From positions 186,001-250,000 of the forward strand of contig NZ_JACJOT010000003.1 in NCBI RefSeq assembly GCF_014695715.1: a stretch of DNA of 64,000 bases. The letters run 5' to 3'. Under the pieces are notes generated by a model. It saw only the letters and a list, made by a program, of their open reading frames with translations. It made no database searches and was not told where the DNA came from. Both the position numbers and the translations under genes were made by a program. The DNA is from Microcoleus sp. FACHB-68. GTDB lineage: Bacteria; Cyanobacteriota; Cyanobacteriia; Cyanobacteriales; Oscillatoriaceae. Positions 55,407-64,000 of the stretch are shown piece after piece. Numbering within the stretch: the stretch's first letter is position 1; every line of letters begins with the position of its first letter.

Positions 55407-58328
55407 ATGCCTGAGTTGGTAAAAAATACACAATCTGGTAATTACCGAATCAATGAAGCTTCGCGGATAAAAAAGATGAATTTCACAGATAATACAGAAT
55501 TACTTCAAGAGCGTCTAGATCGGGAAATTTTACTTTACCGAATCACCCACCGAATACGCGAGTCTTTAGATTTACAAGAAGTTTTAACGGCAACCGTCGC
55601 CGAAGTGCGAGCATTTTTAAATACAGATCGGGTGAAAATCTATCGCTTTCATAGAGATGAGAGTGGAGAAGTTATTGCCGAATCAATTTATAACAATCGC
55701 TTGCCATCCCTATTAGGGCTGAATTTTCCAGCCGATGACATTCCCCCTAACGCTCGCGAGTTGTTTCGCACGGCGCGTGTGCGCTCAATTGTGAATGTCG
55801 GGCAGCAGCAGATCGGTTTAAGCCCGTTGGATTGCATCGAAACCGGCAAATTCTTGGAAGCTGAAAATATCCGTTATCAATCGCTCGATCCTTGTCATGC
55901 CGCCTATCTAACGGCAATGGGCGTGCAGTCGTCTGTTGTGGTGCCGATCGTGGATGGTGATAGGCTTTGGGGATTGCTCGTCTCCCATCACTCGGAAACT
56001 TTAGAGATTTCTGAGCAACAGTTACAGGTGCTTCAGCAAATTGCCGATCAAGTCTCAATCGCCATCACGCATTCAATTCTGCTCAGTCAAGCTCGCGAAA
56101 AGCAAGCACGAGAAGCGACGATTAACCAAATTTCCGCCCTTCTCCACGCTCAGCCGAGCATTCAACTAGAAGCCGCGTTAGAAGCAGCCGTCGCTGCCTT
56201 TCAAGGAGCCGGTGGCAGGATTTACATCACGCCAGAGTACGCATCACAAAGTAATACATCTTTTGCTTGTACGGCTAAACTGTTTACCTGCGGCGAGCAA
56301 CCGGCGCTTTCAAAGCTAGGAAACAATGGGCTGCTTGAAGAACATCCCCTGTGGCAGCAATGGATTAGAGCCGGTTTTAAACCCACTCATCCACAAGCAT
56401 CTGGGCAAAGTAATCCCAACATTTGGGCACTTTCGGATCTCTATAAAGAATCACAGTTCCGTGTTTTAACGCCGGCATTTCAGCCCACTGCAATTCGGGG
56501 GTTGCTAGTCGTCCCCCTATATTACCGACAGCAGTTTTTGGGAATTTTGAGTATTTTTCGCAATGAAATTGATACAGAACGGTTGTGGGCGGGATGCTTT
56601 GATACTAACCAGAAACAAATGCTTCCCAGACACTCTTTTGAAGTCTGGCGAGAGTTGAAAAAAGGTCAGTCTCAAGAGTGGACGGCTGAAGAAATTGAAC
56701 TGGCTCAAGGGTTAGGTGTTCATTTTGCAATGGCAATTCAGCAGTATCTTTTATACCAAGAAGTGCGGGCTTTAAATGCTAACCTGGAGCGTCAAGTTTT
56801 AGAGCGTACGGCCCAACTCCAGCAGTCTTTAGACTATACGAAAGTTGTCCAACAAGTGACCGAGCAAATCCGCAGCACACTGGATTTAGAAACTATTCTC
56901 CAAACCATTGTGCGAGAAGTGCGAAATCTATTAAATGCAGATCGGGTGGTAATTTACCAGCTAAATTCCAATGGCAGTGGGGAAGTGACTGTTGAAGAAG
57001 TCAGGGGCAATTGGCGTTCGGTTTTAGGCATCCAAGCTGCGAGTGAGTGCATTCCCGATGATTGTGCCAGACTCTACCTGAAGGGAAAGACGCGGGCAAT
57101 TAATAATGTCGAGTTAGAAGAGATTAGTTCCTGTCACCGGGAGTTTTTAGAGAGTCTTCAAATTCAAGCGAATTTGATTGTCCCGATTCATATAGATTCA
57201 AAGTTGTGGGGATTACTGATTGCTCACCAGTGTCAGGAACCGCGTAATTGGCAGCCGGCAGAAGTGGAGTTGCTGCAACATTTAGCAATTCAAGCGGCAT
57301 TGGCAATTCAGCAAGCGGAACTGTACCAACAAAGTCTGCTATCAGCCATTTCTGCAAATGCTCAAGCTCAACAGTTGGCTGTGGCGCTTGAAGAAGTTCA
57401 GCAAATGCAAACCCAACTCGTTCAAAGTGAGAAAATGTCTTCTTTGGGTCAGTTAGTTGCCGGCGTGGCGCACGAAATTAACAATCCGGTTAACTTCATC
57501 ACCGGCAACCTGCTTCACACCACACAATACACGCGAGATTTGCTGGAGTTGTTAGAGACTTATCAGCAACATTACCCAAACCCAAATGTAGAAATTCTCG
57601 ATTTGATGGAACAGGTGGAACTAGATTTTATCCTTGAGGATCTGCCTAAAATGTTGTCCTCAATGCAACTGGGGGCCGATCGCATCCGCCAGATTGTCTT
57701 GTCTTTACGCAATTTTTCCCGAATCGATCAGTCAGAAATGAAGCCGGTGGATATTCATGAAGGCATTGACAGCACTCTGTTAATTCTGCACCACCGTGTC
57801 AAAGCTCGTTCAGACCGGCCAGCGATTCAAATCATCAAGGAGTATGCGCCATTGCCGCTTGTAGAGTGCTATGCCGGCCAGTTAAATCAAGTATTTATGA
57901 ACGTCCTTAGCAATGCGATTGACGCTTTAGATGAGTATGACAAGCTTCGATCTCAAGCGGAAATGGAAGCGACTCCTAATCAAATTACGATTTCTACTTT
58001 TCTCAAGAGTGGGGACATGGGAGAAGGAGGTGGAGAAACGCAAGGATCAGCCTCTAATTCTCAATTTGTGGCAATCTGCATTGCTGACAATGGGCCGGGA
58101 ATGCCAGAATCCGTAAGAGATCGAATCTTTGACCCGTTCTTTACTACGAAGGATGCCGGTAAAGGTACGGGGATTGGATTATCAATTAGCCGGCAAATTG
58201 TTGTGGAGAAACATGGCGGCGTGTTCAGGTGTACATCCCAATCGGGGCAAGGCACCCAGTTCTGGATAGAAATTCCGGTGCTACACACGCCAATGCTTTC
58301 TCAACAAAAAGTTGAATCCGTTTTTTAA
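55407..58328 (+). CDS. Cyanobacteriochrome-like sensor histidine kinase with three GAF domains
   Basis: 973 residues, no membrane segment. GAF1 (about 55-225) has the phytochrome-like ADDIPPNAREL and a Cys-His pair C163-H164 in DPCHAAYLTAMGV, the bilin-attachment pattern. GAF2 (about 240-450) lacks it. GAF3 (about 485-650) has C576-H577 in SSCHREFLESLQIQANLIVP and KLWGLLIAHQC, again the cyanobacteriochrome pattern. After a short coiled coil comes the kinase: VAGVAHEINNPVNFI (His), QVFMNVLSNAIDAL, ADNGPGMPE, FFTTKDAGKGTGIGLS. So one protein may carry two light-sensing domains. Bilin binding and colour are inferred. The kinase core is very like that of the gene at 60043. Confidence 0.88.
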   Translation: MPELVKNTQSGNYRINEASRIKKMNFTDNTELLQERLDREILLYRITHRIRESLDLQEVLTATVAEVRAFLNTDRVKIYRFHRDESGEVIAESIYNNRLPSLLGLNFPADDIPPNARELFRTARVRSIVNVGQQQIGLSPLDCIETGKFLEAENIRYQSLDPCHAAYLTAMGVQSSVVVPIVDGDRLWGLLVSHHSETLEISEQQLQVLQQIADQVSIAITHSILLSQAREKQAREATINQISALLHAQPSIQLEAALEAAVAAFQGAGGRIYITPEYASQSNTSFACTAKLFTCGEQPALSKLGNNGLLEEHPLWQQWIRAGFKPTHPQASGQSNPNIWALSDLYKESQFRVLTPAFQPTAIRGLLVVPLYYRQQFLGILSIFRNEIDTERLWAGCFDTNQKQMLPRHSFEVWRELKKGQSQEWTAEEIELAQGLGVHFAMAIQQYLLYQEVRALNANLERQVLERTAQLQQSLDYTKVVQQVTEQIRSTLDLETILQTIVREVRNLLNADRVVIYQLNSNGSGEVTVEEVRGNWRSVLGIQAASECIPDDCARLYLKGKTRAINNVELEEISSCHREFLESLQIQANLIVPIHIDSKLWGLLIAHQCQEPRNWQPAEVELLQHLAIQAALAIQQAELYQQSLLSAISANAQAQQLAVALEEVQQMQTQLVQSEKMSSLGQLVAGVAHEINNPVNFITGNLLHTTQYTRDLLELLETYQQHYPNPNVEILDLMEQVELDFILEDLPKMLSSMQLGADRIRQIVLSLRNFSRIDQSEMKPVDIHEGIDSTLLILHHRVKARSDRPAIQIIKEYAPLPLVECYAGQLNQVFMNVLSNAIDALDEYDKLRSQAEMEATPNQITISTFLKSGDMGEGGGETQGSASNSQFVAICIADNGPGMPESVRDRIFDPFFTTKDAGKGTGIGLSISRQIVVEKHGGVFRCTSQSGQGTQFWIEIPVLHTPMLSQQKVESVF

Positions 58329-58868
58329 CAAGTTTGGGGTAAATGTAGTTATTATTTGTCTAACTGGTATTTTGAAGGGACTTTCAAGTCTCTCTACAAA
58401 TGCCAGTTTTTCTCTAATTACTGCTTATAAAATTCGCGACTTTAATTGATGTCCTAAAAACCGGAAATTCAATAATAACAAAACGTGAAACTGCGCTGAA
58501 AAATATTCCTAACTAGGGGTGTGGTTCGTGAACTCTGCAAATGTCTGACAAAATGGCTTTGACTAAAAAAGGGAACCTTGTGTGCCCGCCCTTCACTTGT
58601 CTTGGATTTGTCTGTTTTTTAAAATTTATTTATATAAATAAATTTTACATTTATTTCACTGTTTAAAGGGATACAACCTTTGATGAAAACAGGTGAATTG
58701 CAAAAATAAATCAAACAAATTTAAATGGCAACTATCTTCATAAATATGTCTAAGTAGGTAGTAACTTTGAGTCAGGAGATCCCAGAGGTTGAGAGCACAT
58801 CAGACTGTTTCTGCCATGAATTTAATTGAAATGACTGTTAACAAACCCGATTACTCGCGCAAACCAGG
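58329..58868. other. Intergenic region before the kinase pseudogene
   Basis: About 540 bases, AT-rich, with a perfect 28-base palindrome at 58620-58647 and no open frame of note. It may be the old promoter of the pseudogene. Confidence 0.55.
58620..58647. repeat. 28-bp perfect AT-only palindrome
   Basis: The half TAAAATTTATTTAT is followed at once by its exact complement with no loop. Only A and T are used. It could be a protein-binding dyad or a cruciform-prone site. Confidence 0.8.
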
Positions 58869-59568
58869 CATCAAGCAGAAAAACTCGCTCAGAGGTTGCA
58901 GTATTTGCAGCAAACTCAACGGATGATGCCAACGGAAAAATTAGCAAATCGGGGGCAGTTGGTTGCCGGTGTAGCGCACGAGATTAGGAAGCCATTGTTT
59001 CTATGAAGTGGGGGCAGAACGTCTAGCGCTGGTGTTGTCGCTGCTGAAATTTTCTAACGTAGATCAAGATCAGAAGAAGCCGGTGAATATTCATGAAGGC
59101 ATTGACATTGCCCTATTGCTCTTGCAACACCGGCTGAAGGCGAAGACTCAGCGGGCGGGGATTGAGGTGGTTAAAGAATAGGGCGATTTGCCGCCGGTGA
59201 AGTGCTTTGCCGCCCAAATGAATCAGGTATTTATGAATATTCTCAGCAATGCCATTGACTCATTGGAAACAGTCTCTTCCCAGCGCAGGATCTCAATTCA
59301 CACGTCGCTAGGGGATGGGGGAAATGCTCACCAGACTCGCTCGGTTGTGATTCGCATTTGCGATAATCGCCCTGGAATGCCGGCAGCCTTGCGTCAGCGT
59401 ATTTTTGATCCCTTTTTTACCACAAAACAAGCCAAGGGAGCAACGGGGATGGGGTTATCTATCAGCTATCAAATCGTTGTTGAGAACCACGGCGGCACCC
59501 TCAAATGTGTCTCTGATGCCGGCGAAGGGACAGAATTTTGGATTGAAATTCCTATCGACCCTAAATAA
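58869..59568 (+). pseudogene. Decayed histidine kinase (third paralogue of the flanking kinases)
   Basis: The remains match the kinase core of both neighbours. First comes LANRGQLVAGVAHEIRKP, then TGA; the N-N of HEINNP is already changed to R-K. A deletion and frame change remove the part that should follow. It resumes at 59001 with EVGAERLALVLSLLKFSNVD, KKPVNIHEGID, and reaches a TAG at 59179-59181 in VVKE-stop-GDLPPV, where the neighbours read KEYGELP/KEYAPLP (Tyr codon to TAG). The end from 59188 is an intact ATPase piece (NQVFMNILSNAIDSL, FFTTKQAKGATGMGLSISYQ, ending EIPIDPK). No sensor domain is left upstream. Confidence 0.85.
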
Positions 59569-60042
59569 TTCGGGTTAAAATTAAGGAAGAAACAGCTTGT
59601 GGTTGCGCCGGCATCAACGCTCAAAGCATTATTTCAGTATATTTGCTGAACTAAAGGAGTTTAAGATTCCCTGCTGAGGCAACCTCTGAGATTGTGCTCA
59701 TTGAATCCCACACAGGCAAATTTTTCTTAAATCTTTTATACTTATTCTTACAGAGGTCACTTCTGATTTCAGAAGAACACAATAGACTTATAAGTTTTAT
59801 CAAATCAGGGAATGACGGGTGTCGGTGGGGGGAGTTTAGCTACATCAGGTAAAGAAGCAGGAAAATGGGCGACGCCAAATGAGTTGCTGGTAGTGCCGGG
59901 ATTTAAAATTACTGGAGATTGTCTGTTGATTTGTAGCGTCAGTCCCGTTATTTCTATGAACGCTGCCGGTTTGCAACAATTGGGGTGATGCCGGTGATTG
60001 TAGCACACTTTTACACAAGTTATACGAGGAGCAGTTAAGAAT
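59569..60042. other. Intergenic region before the phytochrome gene
   Basis: About 470 bases. It has a tight hairpin CTTCTGA-TT-TCAGAAG at 59760-59775 and a 58-codon open frame (59812-59988) that matches nothing I know. The last 40 bases hold the ribosome site (GAGGAG) for the next gene. Confidence 0.5.
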
Positions 60043-62547
60043 ATGAGTGGCCGCCAACTTGAAACCTCACAAAAAGTTGATTTAACGAATTGTGATAGAG
60101 AACCCATTCAAATTCCGGGAGCTATTCAGCCTCATGGGGTTCTTTTTGTCTTACAAGAACCCAATTTAGAAATCTTACAAGTTAGCAATAATACTTTACA
60201 ATTTTTCAACGTTCCCAGTCAGCAATTAATTAATCAAAATTTAAGCTTTTTATTAGGTAAATCTCAAGTAGAAGATTTAAAAAAAATCTTATCTCAGCCC
60301 GAATTAAAAACAGTCAATCCCTTTAAAGTATCAGCTATTCTTCCCTATAAAACTCTGTATTTTGATGGCATCGCTCATCGGGTAGATGGTTGTGTAATTC
60401 TTGAATTGGAGCCAATTTCCTATAAACCAGAAAATAGTTTTTTTAGTTTTTATAATTTGGTCAGAGACTCATCAACTAAAATTCAAAGCGCGTCAAATCT
60501 GCATAACCTGTGCCAAATCATTGTCAGAGAAGTGCGAGAAATTAGCGGGTTTGACCGAGTCATGGTCTATAAATTCGATGAAGAAGGAAATGGCGAAATC
60601 ATTGCTGAAGATAAACAAGAGAGCTTGCCTCCTTTTTTAGGGTTGCACTACCCGGTATCTGATATTCCCAAACAAGCCAGACTTCTCTATTGTTCCAACT
60701 GGCTAAGATTAATCGCAAATGTAAATTATTCGCCGGCGGAAATTATTCCCAAAAATAATCCGATTACTAAAAACCCCCTTGATTTAAGCTATTCTGTTCT
60801 CAGAAGCGTTTCGCCCATTCATATAGAGTATTTGAACAATATGGGCGTTAGCGCTTCCATGTCTATATCCTTAATGAAAGGGCAGAAACTCTGGGGACTG
60901 ATTGCGTGTCATCATCAATCACCTAAGTACGTTTGTTATGAGGTGCGGAAAGCTTGTGAGTTTCTAGGACAAGTGATGTCTTTAGATTTATCAGCTAAAG
61001 AAGAAAATGAAGATTACGATTATAAAATAGCCTTAAAATCGATCACTGCGAAGCTGATTGAGAGGATGTCCCTTGAAAGTAAGTTTGTTGAGGGATTGTG
61101 TAACGAAGAATCTCCAAATTTGCTGGACTTAGTGAGCGCTCAAGGCGCTGCTGTATGTTTGGGGGGTGAATGCAGGCTCATGGGTGAAACGCCGGCAGCA
61201 GAGGAGCTCAATCGCTTGCTCGCTTGGCTGCCAAAAAACTTTACTGAAGAAATTATTTATACAGATTCTTTAGCCCAAGTTTATCCAGAAGCAGAAGCGT
61301 TTAAAGACACAGCGAGTGGGTTACTGGCGATTTCTATTTCTCAGACACAAAATAATTACGTCCTCTGGTTTCGACCGGAAGAAATTCAAACTGTAAATTG
61401 GGCCGGCAATCCCAGCAAAGCAGTTGAAGTGGCAAATGATGGAACATTGCGCCTCTCGCCTAGGGGATCGTTTAAGCTGTGGCAAGAAACGGTTAAATTC
61501 AAATCTTTACCGTGGAAAAAGTGTGAAATTGAGGCGGCACTAGAACTTAGAAACGGCATGATTAAAATTGTGCTACGCAAAGCCGATGAACTTGCAAAAT
61601 TAAATGAAGCTTTGCAAGAATCAGAATCAAAAGAGCGAGAAAAAGCGAACCAGTTAGAAATTACTTTAGATGAACTGAAACGTACTCAAACTCAACTGGT
61701 TCAAACTGAAAAAATGTCTTCTCTCGGCCAACTGGTAGCCGGTGTGGCGCATGAAATCAATAACCCGGTTAACTTTATCTACGGAAATCTGACTCATGCA
61801 GATAAATACACCCAAGACTTGGTCGAGCTTTTAAATCTTTATACAAAACACTATCCCCAATCGGTGCCTGAAATTCAGGAGGAAAGTGAACTCCGGGATT
61901 TAAAGTTTGTGATTGAAGACCTACCCAAACTGTTAAAATCGATGAAAGTGGGGGCTGAACGCATCCGCTCGATTGTGCAGTCCCTGAGAACATTTTCCCG
62001 CGTTGATGAAGCCGAAATGAAGCCGGTGAATATTCACGATGGGTTAGATAGTACGCTGCTAATTTTGAGCAACCGGCTCAAACCGAAACCAGACCGGCCT
62101 AACATTCAGATCATTAAAGAATATGGCGAACTGCCACTGATAGACTGTTATGCCGGCCAGCTAAACCAAGTATTTATGAATGTTTTAGCCAATGCAATTG
62201 ACGCCTTAGAAGAGTATGATAAACATCGCTCACTGGCGCAGATGCGAGCAAATCCAAGTCAAATTACAATTAGCACTTCTCTACTAACTGCAAATCCCAG
62301 AAAGGGAAGTGAGGAAAAGTCCAAATTTGTGGCGATCCGAATTGCCGACAATGGCCCTGGTGTTCCTGAAGAATTACAGCATCAAGTGTTCGATCCTTTC
62401 TTCACCACAAAAGCAGTTGGTAAAGGCACGGGAATTGGCTTAGCAATTAGCTATCAAATTGTTGTGGAAAAACACGGCGGGAATTTTAAATGTGTTTCCC
62501 AACCCAACAAGGGAACAGAATTTTGGATTGAAATTCCCCTGAAATAA
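60043..62547 (+). CDS. Bacteriophytochrome-type (biliverdin-binding) sensor histidine kinase
   Basis: 834 residues: PAS (15-125), GAF (about 140-325), PHY (about 335-515) and kinase (about 560-834). Cys17 in LTNCDREPIQIPGAIQPHG is the biliverdin-binding Cys of bacteriophytochromes. The GAF has YPVSDIPKQARLLY and SPIHIEYLNNMGV; Ile stands where plant/Cph1 types have the Cys, as expected for the biliverdin type. The PHY tongue motif is PRGSF (RLSPRGSFKLWQETVK). Kinase: VAGVAHEINNPVNFIYG, NVLANAIDAL, ADNGPGVPE, FFTTKAVGKGTGIGLA. Like the CphB/AphB-type phytochromes of other cyanobacteria. No response regulator gene follows. Confidence 0.93.
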   Translation: MSGRQLETSQKVDLTNCDREPIQIPGAIQPHGVLFVLQEPNLEILQVSNNTLQFFNVPSQQLINQNLSFLLGKSQVEDLKKILSQPELKTVNPFKVSAILPYKTLYFDGIAHRVDGCVILELEPISYKPENSFFSFYNLVRDSSTKIQSASNLHNLCQIIVREVREISGFDRVMVYKFDEEGNGEIIAEDKQESLPPFLGLHYPVSDIPKQARLLYCSNWLRLIANVNYSPAEIIPKNNPITKNPLDLSYSVLRSVSPIHIEYLNNMGVSASMSISLMKGQKLWGLIACHHQSPKYVCYEVRKACEFLGQVMSLDLSAKEENEDYDYKIALKSITAKLIERMSLESKFVEGLCNEESPNLLDLVSAQGAAVCLGGECRLMGETPAAEELNRLLAWLPKNFTEEIIYTDSLAQVYPEAEAFKDTASGLLAISISQTQNNYVLWFRPEEIQTVNWAGNPSKAVEVANDGTLRLSPRGSFKLWQETVKFKSLPWKKCEIEAALELRNGMIKIVLRKADELAKLNEALQESESKEREKANQLEITLDELKRTQTQLVQTEKMSSLGQLVAGVAHEINNPVNFIYGNLTHADKYTQDLVELLNLYTKHYPQSVPEIQEESELRDLKFVIEDLPKLLKSMKVGAERIRSIVQSLRTFSRVDEAEMKPVNIHDGLDSTLLILSNRLKPKPDRPNIQIIKEYGELPLIDCYAGQLNQVFMNVLANAIDALEEYDKHRSLAQMRANPSQITISTSLLTANPRKGSEEKSKFVAIRIADNGPGVPEELQHQVFDPFFTTKAVGKGTGIGLAISYQIVVEKHGGNFKCVSQPNKGTEFWIEIPLK

Positions 62548-62632
62548 AATAGCCGGCATGAGGCAAGGCTGCGCCAACCTCAAGGGATGAGAATTGAAGA
62601 TAACTTCTGACTCATCCCCCATGCCTGATCTT

Positions 62633-64000
62633 TTATCGCTTCACTTTTTGTTTCCACTGGGTGATCGCTTTCTGAGCTTTCGCATAAGTTGGGGTAGAAG
62701 CCGGCACTAAATTGGCAGCTTCAATCGCCGCGCTGAATCGACCCCGTGCCGCTCGATACAGGGCAATTTCATTAAAGATCGCTGCACTCCACCGCGCGAT
62801 TAATTTCTGAGCTTCCCCGTATTTCGGTTGGCCGGCAGGAATTTGACCGGCAGTGGCGATCGCCAGGGTGTAAGAATCAAGCTGTCCCCGACGGATCGAG
62901 CCGGCAGCCGTAGTCAGCAACTTCTGATTTGCCTGCTGCATTTTAAATAGCTGTTGCCATTGACCGATCAGCTTTTGCGCTTGAGCGTTTAATTCTGGCC
63001 GATCTTGCGGCACAAGCTTAGCTGCTGCGATCGCTCCCTGAAAGTTTCCCTGCTTAGCGCGTCCGAGGGCAATATCCAAAATCACCCCACCCCAGCGCTC
63101 AATATTCTGCTGCGCTTCCGCGTAGAGTGGATCACTGGGGGGTATCTGGCCGGCAGTGACGATCGCCGAACTAAAATGCGAGGCTTGAACCGGCTGAATG
63201 GTCAGAATTGCCTTATCGAGAAGCGTTTGACTTGGCACCGGCTGAGCGGGTGGCGCTGCCGCCTGCGGCTTTTGAGCAGCGGAAGAGGTCTCTTTCGGCG
63301 CGGCTGCCGGCTGGTTTGCTTGATCGCTGCCGGCCACCATTGAGCTAGTCTCCGGTGTTGATAGGTTCACAATTGCCACCCGACTCACCGCCACACCCAA
63401 CAGCAACACAAACGCCGCCGCACCTCCCCACAGCAACCATTTTTGGGACGACACCGGCTCTTGAGATTTGGGAGTTTCCGAGGAATTGTCCGATAGTACG
63501 GGTGCAGTATCAGCCGGCTCAGCAGCCGGTTTTCCCATCTCCGAACCCGCACCAGCAGATTTTAAGGGAACATCCGGCGGCAGCGCAAAATTACCCGGTT
63601 CGTGACGACTCCCATTAAACCCATTGCCGCTAAGTGGGGAATACTCCACCGAAGGCGTCACAAAGCCATTGCCGAGGTGGGGTTCGCTGGAAGATGAAAA
63701 CCCGCTGGCGGCGGCCTTACTGGCGGTGACAGCGTCATTTTGCGGCCAAATTACCTGGTGGATTTTTTCACGCGGGTTGACCACCATCAGCGGTTCCTGC
63801 ACCGGCAGCCAGTGGTGTTCACTCAATTCTGGCAAGCGGTGGTTGAGATAGCGTTCCAAACTGTCGAGATCGACGCAGCGGTTATAGCGCAAACCTTCTA
63901 GAAGCGCTGCGGTAAACAAGCCGTGATGCAGCGCACTCACTTCGCGGGAAAATTGACCAGGCCGGCAAGAAAGCAGCGTCGGAATTTCCAAGCGTTTGGC
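62633..64000 (-). CDS. Caspase-family (peptidase C14) protein, C-terminal part
   Basis: Partial; the frame is open through the right edge, so the N-terminus and probably the catalytic His/Cys region lie outside. The visible start EIPTLLSCRPGQFSREVSAL and HHGLFTAALLEGLRYNRC, LPVQEPLMVVNP match the end of cyanobacterial caspase-like domains. Then come a Pro/Ser-rich linker, one membrane segment (KWLLWGGAAAFVLLLGVAVS), a Gln/Ala/Pro-rich linker and, at the C-terminus, helical repeats (FSSAIVTAGQIPPSDPLYAE; YTLAIATAGQIPAGQPKYGE; FSAAIEAANLVPASTPTYAK), each followed by 'AQ..I..W'. So a membrane-tethered caspase homologue with a repeat domain on the other side. Cell role is unknown. Confidence 0.75.
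   Translation of the reverse strand, partial: AKRLEIPTLLSCRPGQFSREVSALHHGLFTAALLEGLRYNRCVDLDSLERYLNHRLPELSEHHWLPVQEPLMVVNPREKIHQVIWPQNDAVTASKAAASGFSSSSEPHLGNGFVTPSVEYSPLSGNGFNGSRHEPGNFALPPDVPLKSAGAGSEMGKPAAEPADTAPVLSDNSSETPKSQEPVSSQKWLLWGGAAAFVLLLGVAVSRVAIVNLSTPETSSMVAGSDQANQPAAAPKETSSAAQKPQAAAPPAQPVPSQTLLDKAILTIQPVQASHFSSAIVTAGQIPPSDPLYAEAQQNIERWGGVILDIALGRAKQGNFQGAIAAAKLVPQDRPELNAQAQKLIGQWQQLFKMQQANQKLLTTAAGSIRRGQLDSYTLAIATAGQIPAGQPKYGEAQKLIARWSAAIFNEIALYRAARGRFSAAIEAANLVPASTPTYAKAQKAITQWKQKVKR

Noticed and set aside
59812-59988. 58-codon open frame before the phytochrome gene
   Set aside because: No recognisable motif and no good ribosome site; kept only as part of the intergenic note.

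Overview
The window comes from a cyanobacterium, probably a filamentous one of the Microcoleus/Oscillatoria type. Evidence: photosystem II cytochromes psbV and psbV2 next to petJ, a COP23-domain protein, cyanoexosortase B, a cyanobacteriochrome-like kinase and a biliverdin-type phytochrome kinase, short degenerate heptamer repeats between genes, and a striking excess of the palindrome GCCGGC. Placement below phylum level is inference. The DNA looks chromosomal. No complete transposase, rRNA, CRISPR array or prophage was seen.

Layout. 1-4.5 kb (minus strand): a partial Uma2-family gene and a short DNA-phosphorothioation (Dnd) type module: restriction-type helicase, 57-residue protein, DndD. 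4.7-8.5 kb: radC, tRNA-Val(CAC) and a membrane-anchored NACHT ATPase ending in seven near-identical 33-residue HEAT units. 9-12.3 kb: prepilin peptidase, DUF2007 protein, accD and an IF-2 N-domain-like small protein. 12.5-14.1 kb: psbV, psbV2, petJ. 14.1-15 kb has no gene, only a probable porin remnant. 15-21.3 kb: COP23 protein, LCP-family enzyme, small membrane protein, subtilase-like protein, rpe, DsbA-like lipoprotein. 21.5-26.2 kb: a solitary DNA methyltransferase and a hybrid kinase whose input domain resembles the urea-binding protein UrtA. 26.3-28.4 kb: small stress-type proteins including two CsbD proteins. 28.7-31.8 kb: uvrB and a dienelactone hydrolase. 32.2-39.7 kb: a polysaccharide/cell-surface locus (DegT aminotransferase, cyanoexosortase B with its partner, SLBB exporter, Wzc-like protein). 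39.7-46.2 kb: rhomboid protease, alpha/beta hydrolase, agmatinase, thioredoxin-like protein, pyrH-frr, geranylgeranyl-reductase-family enzyme. 46.3-54.2 kb: the RDD / SpoIIM / DUF58 / MoxR / DUF4350 / DUF4129 membrane system, interrupted between moxR and DUF58 by a four-helix-bundle gene lying between inverted repeats. 54.5-62.5 kb: a NADAR protein and three related sensor kinases in a row, the middle one a pseudogene. 62.6-64 kb: the C-terminal part of a caspase-family protein.

Most promising items for follow-up: the UrtA-type sensor kinase, which has no export signal and so is probably a cytoplasmic sensor; the four-helix-bundle cassette inside the MoxR operon; the NACHT protein with homogenised HEAT repeats; the reduced Dnd module; and the tandem photoreceptor kinases with a decayed paralogue between them.
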